The notes beneath the pieces were generated by a model. It saw only the letters and a program-made list of their open reading frames with translations. It had not been told where the DNA came from and made no database searches. The position numbers and the translations under genes were made by a program. From Chondrocystis sp. NIES-4102 (GTDB lineage Bacteria; Cyanobacteriota; Cyanobacteriia; Cyanobacteriales; Xenococcaceae), in contig AP018281.1 of the NCBI GenBank assembly GCA_002368355.1, positions 2,046,001 through 2,110,000 of the forward strand: a stretch of DNA of 64,000 nucleotides. The letters are read 5' to 3'. Positions 38,322 through 47,985 of this stretch are shown piece by piece (the stretch's first letter is position 1; each line of letters opens with the position of its first letter).

Positions 38322-38396
38322 AGGTGAAGACTTTTAGAAGCTATAATATTTTGCCTAATTTCAAGGTTTTAATAGTCAAAACTTCAATCAATCTAA

Positions 38397-39338
38397 TTAA
38401 CTTAAATAAATTTTTTGAGAAATAATTTTAAGAGTTTTACGGGGCTGAATTCTATTAGGTAGTGCCACAGCATGAAGTTGTTGACTATAGGGTAATTGTT
38501 GTTCATTGATTGAATATATTCCTAGCCAAGATTTCCATAGATCTGTGCCTATTATTTGTGTTTGTTGATAAATTTGATCATTATAATTAATCGATCTCCA
38601 ACTCCAAGGAATTGTTGTCATACCATTATATGCCCCAGATAATGTACCTGTTAAAGCAGTTGTTAATTTAGCCAATTCAGTATTTAAGTTAGCAGCACGC
38701 TGTATTGATAGCCGAAAATGCTGCGGTGTACTGGCAAAACAATATACGGCTAAAGCGATCGCACTTTGTCCCCAATTGGCTTCTTTTAATAGCTCTTGGG
38801 TTAATTCCTGCCAAGTTATCCCCGAATGGCAACCCCTACTTACTATTTCTAATTTGTCTATTAAAGTTGTTTTTATTTTGGCAGTAGCTAAGAGTTGTGT
38901 AACTATTATATGAATGTTTGGGTTTAAAGATTTTTTTTGCCCATCGGCAATCATCGCTACTATGTAACCCCAGATTAATATGTCCGCTTTTATTTCTGTC
39001 TCATTACTTGTTTTAAACTGACATTGGGCAATTATTGATCCTAAAAAGTCTTGATTATCGCTAAAAAAAATTATTAAGGGTAATAGTGGTAGTAGGGTAT
39101 TCTGATATTCTCCTAAGCTATGTCTTTGTTTAGCTGCGATTTGCCGAGAATTAAGATCTTTTGAATCTACTATAATCTCTTCTATTTGCTTAGAAATAAA
39201 ACTAACCTCCAGTTTCTCAGCCTTAATTAAAATTTCCGCTATTTTATTGCGATTTATAATCCAGCTTGCGGTTAAATCTGAGTTTATTAGGCTACCCAAC
39301 CACATACCCTCAAATCGATCAAATGTGCAGTAACTCAT
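38397..39338 (-). CDS. ADP-ribosylglycohydrolase-like protein (degenerate)
   Basis: About 313 residues from ATG 39338 (the reading frame remains open to an upstream ATG at 39371, adding FLVFYLAP). Near the start, FDRFEGMWLGSLINSDLTASW recalls the opening of the ADP-ribosylglycohydrolase family, and the end has GALSGAYNGMTTIPWSWR and LWKSWLG. The metal-binding aspartates of active enzymes are not obvious, so it may be an inactive relative; several cyanobacteria have such proteins. It is divergent from the YbjQ-like gene. Confidence 0.5.
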   Translation of the reverse strand: MSYCTFDRFEGMWLGSLINSDLTASWIINRNKIAEILIKAEKLEVSFISKQIEEIIVDSKDLNSRQIAAKQRHSLGEYQNTLLPLLPLIIFFSDNQDFLGSIIAQCQFKTSNETEIKADILIWGYIVAMIADGQKKSLNPNIHIIVTQLLATAKIKTTLIDKLEIVSRGCHSGITWQELTQELLKEANWGQSAIALAVYCFASTPQHFRLSIQRAANLNTELAKLTTALTGTLSGAYNGMTTIPWSWRSINYNDQIYQQTQIIGTDLWKSWLGIYSINEQQLPYSQQLHAVALPNRIQPRKTLKIISQKIYLS

Positions 39339-39393
39339 AGGAGCAAGATAAAATACTAAAAAGATTTTCATTACTATTATTATTTTGATACCA

Positions 39394-39720
39394 ATGTTAG
39401 TTACCACTACCGACACCATCCAAAATCAAGCCATTAAATCTTACTTGGGAATTGTTACCGCCGAAGTTGTTTATGGTACTAACGTTCTCAAGGACTTTTT
39501 TGCCAGTATTCGCGATACTATTGGTGGACGCACTGGCAGTTATGAGAGAGTATTTGAGAAAGGACAAAGGGAAGCGATTGAAGAACTTAAACAACGCGCT
39601 CAACGATTAAATGCTGATGCCATAATCGGTATAGAAATAGATACAGGTACAATTAATGTAGACAGTAAGGGAGTGTTATTGTTAATTACTGCTACAGGTA
39701 CGGCGGTGAAGTTAGGTTAA
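39394..39720 (+). CDS. YbjQ/heavy-metal-binding domain protein (UPF0145)
   Basis: A 108-residue member of the YbjQ family: MLVTTTDTIQNQAIKSYLGIVTAEVVYGTNVLKDFFASIRD and AQRLNADAIIGIEIDTGTIN are the conserved blocks. These proteins form pentamers; the function is unknown. ATG 39394 fits the family N-terminus (MIVTTTxTIxG) better than the TTG at 39385. Confidence 0.9.
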   Translation: MLVTTTDTIQNQAIKSYLGIVTAEVVYGTNVLKDFFASIRDTIGGRTGSYERVFEKGQREAIEELKQRAQRLNADAIIGIEIDTGTINVDSKGVLLLITATGTAVKLG

Positions 39721-39766
39721 TTTATAATCTGTTGATCTAACTTTATACCTTTGGCTGAAAAAAATT

Positions 39767-40513
39767 ATGATATCTACCAATAGTAATTTATCTTCCCCTC
39801 CCACCTTTCCAATTTTAAATCTTGATGTTCATTTGCTAAGTGATTATCAAGATTGGCTTATGGCTAGATTAGAGCAAAATATTGGTACTCATGTAGTAAC
39901 TTTAAATGCTGAGATGAGTATTATGGCAGAGTCTAATCCCGCTCTTTATCAAGCCATCAAGACAGCAGATTTAGTTATTCCCGATGGGGCAGGTATCATT
40001 ATTTATATGCGTCTACGGGGTATAAAACATCAACGTTGTCCTGGTATTGAACTTGCTGCTGGACTAATTGAAAAAATCGCTCAATCTGATAATTCTGCTT
40101 CTATTTGCTTTTTTGGTGGTACTCCCGAAACAGCTAGTAAAGCAACCCAAGCCTGGCAAGAAAAATATCCTCAATTGTCAATTTTAAGTCAACATGGATA
40201 TATAACTGGGAAGGAAGAATCTAAATGGCAAGCAACCCTAAAGGAAAAGCAACCTCAAGTTATTTTGGTAGGTATTGGAGTACCGCGACAAGAACTTTGG
40301 ATTATCGAAAATCGATACTTGTGTCCTAATGCTATATGGATTGGAGTAGGTGGGAGTTTTGATATTTGGGCGGGAACTAAATCTCGCGCCCCAGAGTGGT
40401 TAAGAAATAATAATTTAGAATGGTCTTATCGTCTTTATCAAGAGCCTTGGCGTTGGCGTAGAATGTTATCTCTGCCTAAGTTTTTTTGGCGTTCTTTATT
40501 GGTGAGGAATTGA
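39767..40513 (+). CDS. WecG/TagA/CpsF family glycosyltransferase
   Basis: A 248-residue GT26 enzyme: VTLNAEMSIMAESNPALYQAIKTADLVIPDGAGIIIYMRLRG (about 45-86) includes the family's catalytic-Asp block, and CFFGGTPETASKA, LVGIGVPRQELWI and WIGVGGSFDIWAGTKSRAPEW are its C-terminal signatures. TagA and WecG transfer ManNAc-type residues to lipid-linked sugars, as in teichoic acid or enterobacterial common antigen; in cyanobacteria the acceptor is probably an exopolysaccharide lipid intermediate. The enzyme has no transmembrane helix and is peripheral. Confidence 0.92.
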   Translation: MISTNSNLSSPPTFPILNLDVHLLSDYQDWLMARLEQNIGTHVVTLNAEMSIMAESNPALYQAIKTADLVIPDGAGIIIYMRLRGIKHQRCPGIELAAGLIEKIAQSDNSASICFFGGTPETASKATQAWQEKYPQLSILSQHGYITGKEESKWQATLKEKQPQVILVGIGVPRQELWIIENRYLCPNAIWIGVGGSFDIWAGTKSRAPEWLRNNNLEWSYRLYQEPWRWRRMLSLPKFFWRSLLVRN

Positions 40514-40526
40514 ATTTTTAATTACA

Positions 40527-41789
40527 TTATTTTGCAGGTATATTTATTTCTGGGTTTGGTTGTTCTTTAACAGCGAAATCGGGATTACTTTTTAAAAATA
40601 GATACCCTAAGCCAATAACCAGAGCTAAAAACCCTAAAAATGCTAATATACCTATTAAATTGGTATTTTTGGCAACTTTTATCTGATTCTCCTGGATTTC
40701 TGGTTCTCGTTTAACTAAGGTTTGAGTGTTTTCAGATGCTCTGAAGGTTGAATTGTTAGTTATTGGTTTTTCCTTAACCATTAAATTGCTTCTACCAGAA
40801 TCTATGCCAATAGGTAAATGAGTATCACGGTTACTAATAACTGATTTTAATTTAATACCTTGAACATGGGCTTGTTCTAAATCTACACCACAAATATTTG
40901 CCCCAATTAAATCGCTATTGGTTAAGTTTGCCCGATCTAAATTACTACGGGTAAGAATTGCATTACTTAAGTTAGCATTGCTCAGATTGGCTTCTTTAAA
41001 ATTTACTCCAGAAAGATTAGCATTACTCAGATCTGCACCACTCAAATTTTTGCCGACTGCACCACGGTTGACAATTTCCCAAACTGAATACCATTTGACA
41101 TCAATTATACTTTTAGGACTTAATTTAGTGTGTTTTAAATTAGCAAATTTAAGTTCTGCATCTTTAAAATATGTGCCACAACAAGCAGCATTACTTAGAT
41201 TAGCTTTTGTCAGATTGGCATGGCTAAAGTAAGCATTGGTTAAGTCGGCATTTTGCAAATTAGCTGCGGTTAAATCCGCTTTATATAAATAGGCATTACT
41301 TAAGTTTGCACCATTGAAATTAACGTTAACTAATTTAGCATTGCTCAAATCAGCATTATTTAAATCGGCACGAAATAAATTAGAATTACTTAGATCTAAA
41401 TTTGCCAAGTTGCGCTCTACAGTTTGATTATTAATTATTTCGTAAATACGTAAACTTTTGGCTGCAATTATAGTTGTTTTAGGATTAATTATTGCTTTGC
41501 TAAAAATTACATAATCTAGATTCGCCCCCTTAAGATTTGCCCCTTCTAAGTTCGCGCCTAAAAAATTTGCCCCTTCTAAATTTGCATTGCTTAAATTGGC
41601 TTGATTTAAATCTGCATGGCTAAAATTAGCTTGGCTTAAATTAGCGTCTTTTAAATTAATATTACTTAAATTAAGATTACTAAGATTAGCGTTAGTTAGA
41701 TCAGGAATTATTTTGTTGTGCTGTTTTAACCATTCATTCCAGACTGCTGCGCCTTGCTTTAGTAAAGCTAAATGTTCTGCGTTTGCCAT
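40527..41789 (-). CDS. Pentapeptide-repeat protein with C-terminal membrane anchor
   Basis: A 420-residue protein with three pentapeptide blocks separated by two related 30-residue inserts (IINPKTTIIAAKSLRIYEIINNQTVE... and KLSPKSIIDVKWYSVWEIVNRGAVG...). Each insert has the pattern ISPK-x-I-I..WEIVN followed by GKNLSGADLS. A transmembrane helix near 382-402 (NLIGILAFLGFLALVIGLGYLF) precedes the short tail, giving a tail-anchored layout. Pentapeptide blocks form a solenoid; the role is unknown. It is alone, downstream of no clear operon. Confidence 0.88.
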   Translation of the reverse strand: MANAEHLALLKQGAAVWNEWLKQHNKIIPDLTNANLSNLNLSNINLKDANLSQANFSHADLNQANLSNANLEGANFLGANLEGANLKGANLDYVIFSKAIINPKTTIIAAKSLRIYEIINNQTVERNLANLDLSNSNLFRADLNNADLSNAKLVNVNFNGANLSNAYLYKADLTAANLQNADLTNAYFSHANLTKANLSNAACCGTYFKDAELKFANLKHTKLSPKSIIDVKWYSVWEIVNRGAVGKNLSGADLSNANLSGVNFKEANLSNANLSNAILTRSNLDRANLTNSDLIGANICGVDLEQAHVQGIKLKSVISNRDTHLPIGIDSGRSNLMVKEKPITNNSTFRASENTQTLVKREPEIQENQIKVAKNTNLIGILAFLGFLALVIGLGYLFLKSNPDFAVKEQPNPEINIPAK

Positions 41790-42234
41790 AACGACAATTC
41801 CCCAACTTAATTATTAATAATATTTCTAAGCTGTAATATTGCTAAACTAATTTCCATTCCTCGCGGATTACGATTAGATTACAGGGTTAATTTGATTTAA
41901 GCTCTGGGCTAATATCTAACCCTATAGCGATTTTAATTAGTTGATAATATGACTTGGAAATCTTAAAAATGTTGCTGAGTGTGACACATCAATATTTGAC
42001 ACATTTGAGAGTTGATAATTAGTATAGTAATTTTAGACAATGTATGGTTGTTAGCTTTTAGTCTTTTGATTAATTGAATAAATATTTTTACCTTTCCAGC
42101 TAATGCTTAAGAATTGGTATAAATTACTTTTTTATCAATTGTCAGAAGAAGACTATTCTTGCATGATACATTACCTCATCTTTCTAGATCTAAAGAGTGA
42201 TGTTAAAGGCAAAATAAGCAATCAACACCCAAAC
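41790..42234. other. 445-nt non-coding spacer
   Basis: AT-rich spacer between the pentapeptide gene and ccs1. Short open frames exist (for example one at 42103-42291), but they lack support, and one overlaps the end of ccs1. No RNA or repeat is seen. Confidence 0.4.
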
Positions 42235-43608
42235 TTAAACCAAAGATTGACTAGCTGGGGATGTATCTTCAATTGTAGTAAGGTTATCTAAATTCTCAAT
42301 AACTTCAAACATTTCTCTTTCAAAACTTACCTGCGCCCGATTAGTTTTTGCTCCAAAATAAAACTTATTATCTTCTTCTAATGCCCAAACTTGAGAATGG
42401 GAAAAATAACTCATTACCACTCCCAACATTAATAAAGCAAAACCAGTATAAACAATTGGCACGCCAGGATCTGCTTTAATTTGTAAACCTGTGCTACCAA
42501 TAACATCCAGTAATTTAATTTTAATACCGTCTATGGCTATATCCTGACCGATACGGATAGCACTAGTTAGTTCTCCCTGTTGATTGTAAATTAAAGCTGT
42601 ACCCTGCAAATCCTTAATAAGCATAGAAACGCCAGAACTCATATCAGGCTTGGTGGGAATCCAAGTTCCCCAAATATTACCTGCACCGAGGGTATCTAAT
42701 TTAGCAACGGGTAATTGAAAAATTGGACTATTGTTTAACTGAACTTGAACAGCAGCAATACCCCAATTAGTTTGATATAAAGTAACGCCGTCATAACGCA
42801 GAGGTTTGTTAACATGGATGGTTTCACGTTTCAACTCCTCACCAGAGCGATCGCTGATTACGGAAAGATCGGAGTAGAATTGATCTATATCGCCACCGTT
42901 TGTATAGTCGATCCAAAAACGATTTACTTTTACTTGCCAATTATCTGGAATTTGTGGACGAGACAAGGGCCCAGATTCGATGATATTTTGAATTTTAAAA
43001 CTAGTACCACTGGCTACCATTTCTTGGGCGAAAAATCCTGTAAAAATTCCCCACATACCCCCAGCCAAAACAATGATCATCCCCAGGTGTACAATTATTG
43101 GCCCAATTCTACCTATGATACCTTTACGGGCATAAAGAGCATGATCCTGTTGCCATACGCGGTAGTTTTTTTGTTCTAGTAAGGTACGTAAGGATTTAAT
43201 TGAACCTTGATTTAATTCGGCACTGAGGGCTAGTTTATTAAATTGACTTGGTTTTTGATAGTATTTCCATTGACGGGCAGCTTTAAGGGCTGGTAGCTGG
43301 CGAGTGAAAGTACAGGCGGTTAAACTTATACCAAAGAGAATTAATAAAGATAAATACCACCAGGTACTATATACATGATTCAAACCCCAGGCTAAGATAA
43401 CCTTCCAAGTTAAAAAGCCATAGAGGGCAGGGGATTCGGGATAATTTTGTTGATAAAAACTGAGAGTTTCCGCCTGTTCGATAACTGTACCGCTAATACT
43501 AACTACAGCGATCGCCAGCAGGAGAATAATTGCTAATTTTAAATTGGCGACTAGGGCTATCAAACGACGCGCAATTGTCTTAGGCTTTAATAGTGAATTA
43601 AATGACAT
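42235..43608 (-). CDS. ccs1: Cytochrome c biogenesis protein Ccs1/ResB
   Basis: One part of the system II haem-delivery and cytochrome c synthase complex. The 457 residues show helices near 20-41, 76-99 and 170-195 (the [21 protein letters not shown] helix with the ResB His), a long lumenal domain, and a last helix at 385-410 ([28 protein letters not shown]). ResB features seen include [22 protein letters not shown]. Works with CcsA and with CcdA, whose gene is just 38 nt upstream, so the two form an operon. Needed for cytochrome f, c6 and c550. Confidence 0.95.
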   Translation of the reverse strand: MSFNSLLKPKTIARRLIALVANLKLAIILLLAIAVVSISGTVIEQAETLSFYQQNYPESPALYGFLTWKVILAWGLNHVYSTWWYLSLLILFGISLTACTFTRQLPALKAARQWKYYQKPSQFNKLALSAELNQGSIKSLRTLLEQKNYRVWQQDHALYARKGIIGRIGPIIVHLGMIIVLAGGMWGIFTGFFAQEMVASGTSFKIQNIIESGPLSRPQIPDNWQVKVNRFWIDYTNGGDIDQFYSDLSVISDRSGEELKRETIHVNKPLRYDGVTLYQTNWGIAAVQVQLNNSPIFQLPVAKLDTLGAGNIWGTWIPTKPDMSSGVSMLIKDLQGTALIYNQQGELTSAIRIGQDIAIDGIKIKLLDVIGSTGLQIKADPGVPIVYTGFALLMLGVVMSYFSHSQVWALEEDNKFYFGAKTNRAQVSFEREMFEVIENLDNLTTIEDTSPASQSLV

Positions 43609-43646
43609 TTTTTATCTTAAAGAATAAAAATTAATACCGCTTAAAA

Positions 43647-44381
43647 TTAAATTTTAGGTAGGCGAGATAGAAGGGAAAAAACACCAAAACCTAATAATAA
43701 TGCGCCACTGATCGGATTAATCCAACTCGACCAACGACGTAATTCTAAAATCTTTTTAATTGAGGCTGTAAACGTCCCTGCAATTACTAACGGGGTGACA
43801 TATCCAATGGCATAAGCAACCAATAAACCACCGCCAACTATTAAATCTCCTGTGGTAGCCACCCAAGCGAGTAAAGTAGCTAATACAGGGGTACTGCAAG
43901 GAGAAGCAATCAACCCAAAAGTTAAACCCAATAAATAAGAACGTAGCCCACGGGGTAAATCCTTACTAATCCAATCAGTTGCACCAAGGGAGGGAAAACG
44001 CAAAGGTAAAATTTCTAAAAGATTTAAACCCATAGCGATCGCCACTAAACTAACTACAATAGGCAAACCCACCCCAATTTGCCCGTATACCTTACCAATA
44101 GAAGTAGCCACAATACCCAAAAGAGCCAAAGTTGTAGCCAAACCCAAAGCAAACCAGCTAGATTGAGCAGCAGCTTGTAATCTACCTTCAGATTCATAAC
44201 CACCAATGTAACCAACTGTAATCGGCAACATGGATAACATACAAGGAGTCAGACTAGTAACTAAGCCTGCCAAAAAGATCACGCCCAAACTAACCAAACT
44301 AAGATGGGTTAATTGAGTTGAAACCACGCGATCGGCAAACTGTTCTAATAAAAAAAATTGTGTTTGTAAAAATTCCAGCAT
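43647..44381 (-). CDS. ccdA: Cytochrome c biogenesis protein CcdA
   Basis: A 244-residue thiol-electron transporter with six transmembrane helices. The helix pairs contain the two redox cysteines: SLTPCMLSMLPIT (about 43-55) and GLIASPCSTPVLATLLAWV (about 155-173). It passes reducing power from stromal or cytosolic thioredoxin to the lumen to keep apocytochrome CXXCH thiols reduced. It precedes ccs1 by 38 nt on the same strand, a natural functional unit. Confidence 0.95.
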   Translation of the reverse strand: MLEFLQTQFFLLEQFADRVVSTQLTHLSLVSLGVIFLAGLVTSLTPCMLSMLPITVGYIGGYESEGRLQAAAQSSWFALGLATTLALLGIVATSIGKVYGQIGVGLPIVVSLVAIAMGLNLLEILPLRFPSLGATDWISKDLPRGLRSYLLGLTFGLIASPCSTPVLATLLAWVATTGDLIVGGGLLVAYAIGYVTPLVIAGTFTASIKKILELRRWSSWINPISGALLLGFGVFSLLSRLPKI

Positions 44382-44525
44382 TAAAAATTAACTTGTAATC
44401 AGCACTAACCCCTATTGAATTCTATCAAAATACCTAATTACCTAGATCTTACAGTCAAAAAGACATTAAGATTGGCGGAAGTGCAACGACGATGATAGAA
44501 CTTATTCAAGGAATAACCAGTCAAT

Positions 44526-45617
44526 ATGTTGAATAAAAATACGATCTTCTTAATTCTACTAATATTCGTTCCCATTTCTATTGCTGCACATTTATTGGAA
44601 TGGGGGGAAACCATAGTATTTGTTACCGCAGCCTTGGCAATTATCCCCTTGGCATCCTATATGGGGACAGCTACAGAGGAAATTGCCGTAGTAACAGGCC
44701 CTAATATTGGTGGGTTATTAAATGCAACTTTTGGCAATGCCACAGAATTGATTTTAGCTTTTATCGCCCTTAAGGCGGGTTTTGTTGGTGTGGTGAAAGC
44801 AACAATCACAGGGTCAATTGTCAGTAACCTCCTGTTGGTTATGGGTTTATCTATGCTTTTAGGGGGAATACGCTTTAAGGAACAGAAATTCCAGCCAACG
44901 GTGGCTCGTCTTAATGCTTCTTCGATGAATTTGGCGGTGGTTGCTTTACTTTTACCTACTGCGGTTGATTTTACTTCTTCAGGTATCGAAGAGCAGACTT
45001 TGCAAAACTTATCTGTAGCGGTAGCAATTATTTTAATTGTAGTTTACCTACTTACTTTGCTCTTTTCTATGAAAACCCATGCTTATCTTTGTGAGGTGGC
45101 TGATACGGATTTAGATGAAGGGGGCGAGGGAGAGCCTAAAGTAAATCTGGGGTTTTGGATTATGATCCTTTTAGTTGTAACCCTGACAGTTGCCTTTGAA
45201 TCTGAATTGTTAGTAGACTCTTTGGAAGTAGCTACCGAGGAGTTGGGCTTAAGTAAATTATTTACTGGGGTAATTTTACTCCCAATTATTGGTAATGCTG
45301 CTGAACACGCGACCGCAGTAACAGTAGCTATGAAGAATAAAATGGACTTGTCTGTATCTGTGGCGGTAGGTTCAAGTATGCAGATTGCTTTATTTGTTGC
45401 ACCAGTATTAGTAATTGCAGGTTGGGCAATTGGTCAACCAATGGATCTTAATTTTAATCCTTTTGAATTAGTGGCTGTAGCAGTTGCAGTTTTAATTGCT
45501 AATTCTATTAGTTCGGATGGTGAATCTAATTGGTTGGAAGGTGGTTTATTGCTCGCTACCTATGCCGTCTTAACCCTGGCTTTCTTCTTCCATCCTGTGG
45601 TTGAAGGCATAATTTAA
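44526..45617 (+). CDS. cax: Ca2+/H+ antiporter (CAX)
   Basis: A 363-residue cation exchanger of the CaCA superfamily. The two alpha-repeats are plain: GPNIGGLLNATFGNATELILAFIALKAG (about 59-86) and GVILLPIIGNAAEHATAVTVAMKNKMDLSVSVAVGSS (about 246-282). About eleven hydrophobic segments and an acidic loop (EVADTDLDEGGEGEPK) fit the family. It would export Ca2+ from the cytosol using the proton gradient. Confidence 0.95.
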   Translation: MLNKNTIFLILLIFVPISIAAHLLEWGETIVFVTAALAIIPLASYMGTATEEIAVVTGPNIGGLLNATFGNATELILAFIALKAGFVGVVKATITGSIVSNLLLVMGLSMLLGGIRFKEQKFQPTVARLNASSMNLAVVALLLPTAVDFTSSGIEEQTLQNLSVAVAIILIVVYLLTLLFSMKTHAYLCEVADTDLDEGGEGEPKVNLGFWIMILLVVTLTVAFESELLVDSLEVATEELGLSKLFTGVILLPIIGNAAEHATAVTVAMKNKMDLSVSVAVGSSMQIALFVAPVLVIAGWAIGQPMDLNFNPFELVAVAVAVLIANSISSDGESNWLEGGLLLATYAVLTLAFFFHPVVEGII

Positions 45618-45627
45618 ATATTAGGAG

Positions 45628-45657
45628 GGTGGGTAATAATAGGCGAGTTTGCCCACC
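45628..45657 (+). terminator. Possible terminator after cax
   Basis: GGTGGG (45628-45633) and CCCACC (45652-45657) can pair over an 18-nt loop, 10 nt beyond the cax stop. No T run follows, so it is a hairpin only; termination is not certain. Confidence 0.35.
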
Positions 45658-45866
45658 TTACCTGTTTTGGCAATCGAGTAGCGAAAATTAAAGAAAGCTT
45701 ACAGTGTATAGCTAATCGCTACGGACAGTATTATTATTTTCATGCCTCAAATTGGCAACATTACTTTTTTAATCAAAAATACTAATAATCTGTTTGGGTT
45801 TCGTTAAACTGCTGATAGTAATAATTATTATTTGATCTTTCCAGCCTGCGAGATTTATTTATATAG

Positions 45867-47624
45867 ATGCTTATTAATTTAAAAATCAATAATTTTGCTC
45901 TGGTTGATTCTCTAGAACTTAGTTTGGGTCAGGGATTGAGTGTTTTAACTGGAGAGACTGGGGCAGGAAAATCTATTATTTTAGATGCAATTGATGTGGT
46001 CTTGGGTGGGAAAACAACTACCCGTATGATTCGTGCTGGCAGCGATCGCTCTTTGATTGAAGCTACCTTTGAGATTAGTCCTGGTTTAAATAACTGGTTA
46101 TTAGAGCAGGAAATTGACCCATTGGATGATGATACCCTAATTTGCAGTCGTGAAATTATTGTTAGTAAAACTAATTTAAGATCTCGTAATCGAGTTAATG
46201 GGGTTTTGGTTAACCGTCAGTTGATGGCTCAATTGCGATCGCGCTTGGTGGAAATTACTGCTCAAGGACAAACTATTAATTTGTTAATTGCCCAAAAGCA
46301 ACGGGAATTATTGGATGCTTATGGTGGTAAAGCTATTACTGCTCAGTTATCCGTAGTGTCTCAATACTATACAACCGCACAAAAATTAAAACGGGAATTA
46401 GACCAAAGATTACAATCAGAACAAGAATTATTACAAAGACAGGATTTATTAGAATTTCAGCTAAAAGAGTTAACAGAAGCAGAATTAACCGATGCCAATG
46501 AATTAGAGGAATTAGAACAAGAAAGCGATCGCTTATCCCATGTAGTAGAATTGCAACAACTAGGTCACCAAGCCTATCAAATGCTCTATGAAGGTGAGGA
46601 GGAGCAATTAGCAGCAGCAGATTTATTGGCAAAAGCGGAATCATGTTTAATGGAAATGGTGGAATATGATTCTGAATTGGCATCAATTTTGGAGATGGTG
46701 CAGTCGGGGTTAGCGCAAATTGTCGAAGCAGGACAACAAATAAATGGATATAGTGAGGATTTAGAAGCAGATCCAGAACGCTTAAGTGAGATTGAGGCGA
46801 GAATCAGACAATTAAAACTCATCTGTCGCAAATACGGCCCAGATTTAAGCGATGCGATCGCGCTTTATCAACAGCTACAACAGGAATTAGCTCAAATTAA
46901 AGACGGGGGACAATCAATTGAATTTCTACAGCAAGAATACGATTTAGCAATTGCTAATTTAATTAAAGAATGCCAAAAACTTACCCAACTGCGTCAACAA
47001 GCAGCAAGAGAGTTAGAAAAACAACTAGTTAAGGAATTAAAACCCTTAGCAATGGAAAAAGTTATCTTTGAATGTCGCCTTGTGGAATGCTCACCGACAG
47101 GGGAGGGTGCAGATAAAGTGATGTTCTATTTTAGTCCCAATGCAGGGGAAGCAACCCAACCTCTATCAGTAATAGCGTCTGGGGGAGAAATGAGTCGTTT
47201 TTTACTAGCTCTTAAAGCTTGTTTTACTAATACAGAACAAAGTTCCAACACCTTAATCTTTGATGAAATAGATGCAGGAGTATCAGGAAAAGTAGCCCAA
47301 GCGATCGCGGAAAAACTTTATCAACTTGGTAAACAACATCAGGTTTTGTGTGTGACTCACCAACCGTTAATTGCTGCTATGGCGGATGGACATTTTAAAA
47401 TAGAAAAAACTATTGTCGAAGAAACTAATAAATCTACACTGCAAAACGGTAATTCTAGTGTGGCTGATATTCGTACTGTTATTAGAGTTAAATCATTAAA
47501 TGAACACACAGTTAGAGTCAAAGAATTAGCCCAAATTACAGGAGGACATTCAGCCGAAGACGCGATCGCTTTTGCCGAATCTTTATTGAATAAAGCAGCG
47601 AAATATCAAGCTTCTCAATTTTAG
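45867..47624 (+). CDS. recN: DNA repair protein RecN
   Basis: An SMC-like ATPase of 585 residues for double-strand break repair. Walker A GETGAGKSIILDAIDVVLGG lies at 30-49, the coiled-coil arms take about 160-370, the ABC signature is VIASGGEMSRFLLALK (about 433-448), Walker B is TLIFDEIDAGVSGKVA, and the H-loop is VLCVTHQPLIAA. The length is normal. The downstream spacer is a tandem-repeat tract shared with the convergent msrA. Confidence 0.96.
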   Translation: MLINLKINNFALVDSLELSLGQGLSVLTGETGAGKSIILDAIDVVLGGKTTTRMIRAGSDRSLIEATFEISPGLNNWLLEQEIDPLDDDTLICSREIIVSKTNLRSRNRVNGVLVNRQLMAQLRSRLVEITAQGQTINLLIAQKQRELLDAYGGKAITAQLSVVSQYYTTAQKLKRELDQRLQSEQELLQRQDLLEFQLKELTEAELTDANELEELEQESDRLSHVVELQQLGHQAYQMLYEGEEEQLAAADLLAKAESCLMEMVEYDSELASILEMVQSGLAQIVEAGQQINGYSEDLEADPERLSEIEARIRQLKLICRKYGPDLSDAIALYQQLQQELAQIKDGGQSIEFLQQEYDLAIANLIKECQKLTQLRQQAARELEKQLVKELKPLAMEKVIFECRLVECSPTGEGADKVMFYFSPNAGEATQPLSVIASGGEMSRFLLALKACFTNTEQSSNTLIFDEIDAGVSGKVAQAIAEKLYQLGKQHQVLCVTHQPLIAAMADGHFKIEKTIVEETNKSTLQNGNSSVADIRTVIRVKSLNEHTVRVKELAQITGGHSAEDAIAFAESLLNKAAKYQASQF

Positions 47625-47985
47625 TTATTAGTTTCTTAGCTATTAGCTATGACGCGCAGCTAATCCTTTAGGGTAGCTTTTAGCTTTTGACTACTACCTA
47701 CTACCTACTACCCACTACCTACTACCTCAACCCCCACTACCTATTACCTCCTGACTCCTGTCTCCTGTCTCCTGACTCCTACCTCCTACCTACTACCCAC
47801 TACCTACTACCCACTACCCACTACCCATTACCTCCTGACTCCTGTCTCCTGTCTCCTGACTCCTACCTCCTACCTACTACCCACTACCTCCTACCTCCCT
47901 CTCCTGACTCCTGTCTCCTGTCTCCTGACTCCTACCTCCTACCTACTACCTACTACCCACTACCTACTACCTAATTCCTGTCTCC
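47625..47985. repeat. TTAGCT units plus the longest CTACCTA/TCCTGACTCC tandem-repeat tract
   Basis: Begins right at the recN stop with TTAGTTTCTTAGCTATTAGC (47625-47650) and a GCGCAGCTAATCC block, then over 290 nt of alternating CTACCTACTACC, CCCACTACC and TCCTGACTCCTGTCTCC units to 47985. Higher-order units of 60-80 nt (CTGACTCCTGTCTCC-CTGACTCC-TACCTCC) repeat about three times. The far end overlaps the msrA C-terminus. Confidence 0.92.

Noticed and set aside
42103-42291. Small plus-strand ORF before ccs1
   Set aside because: No recognisable domain, AT-rich composition and overlap with the end of ccs1 in the opposite strand.
47687-47974. Open frame rich in YYLLPTTYYLLP residues, also one at 25075-25380
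   Set aside because: It is the translation of the CTACCTA tandem repeat; no start or ribosome-binding site and the same peptide appears in any frame of the array.
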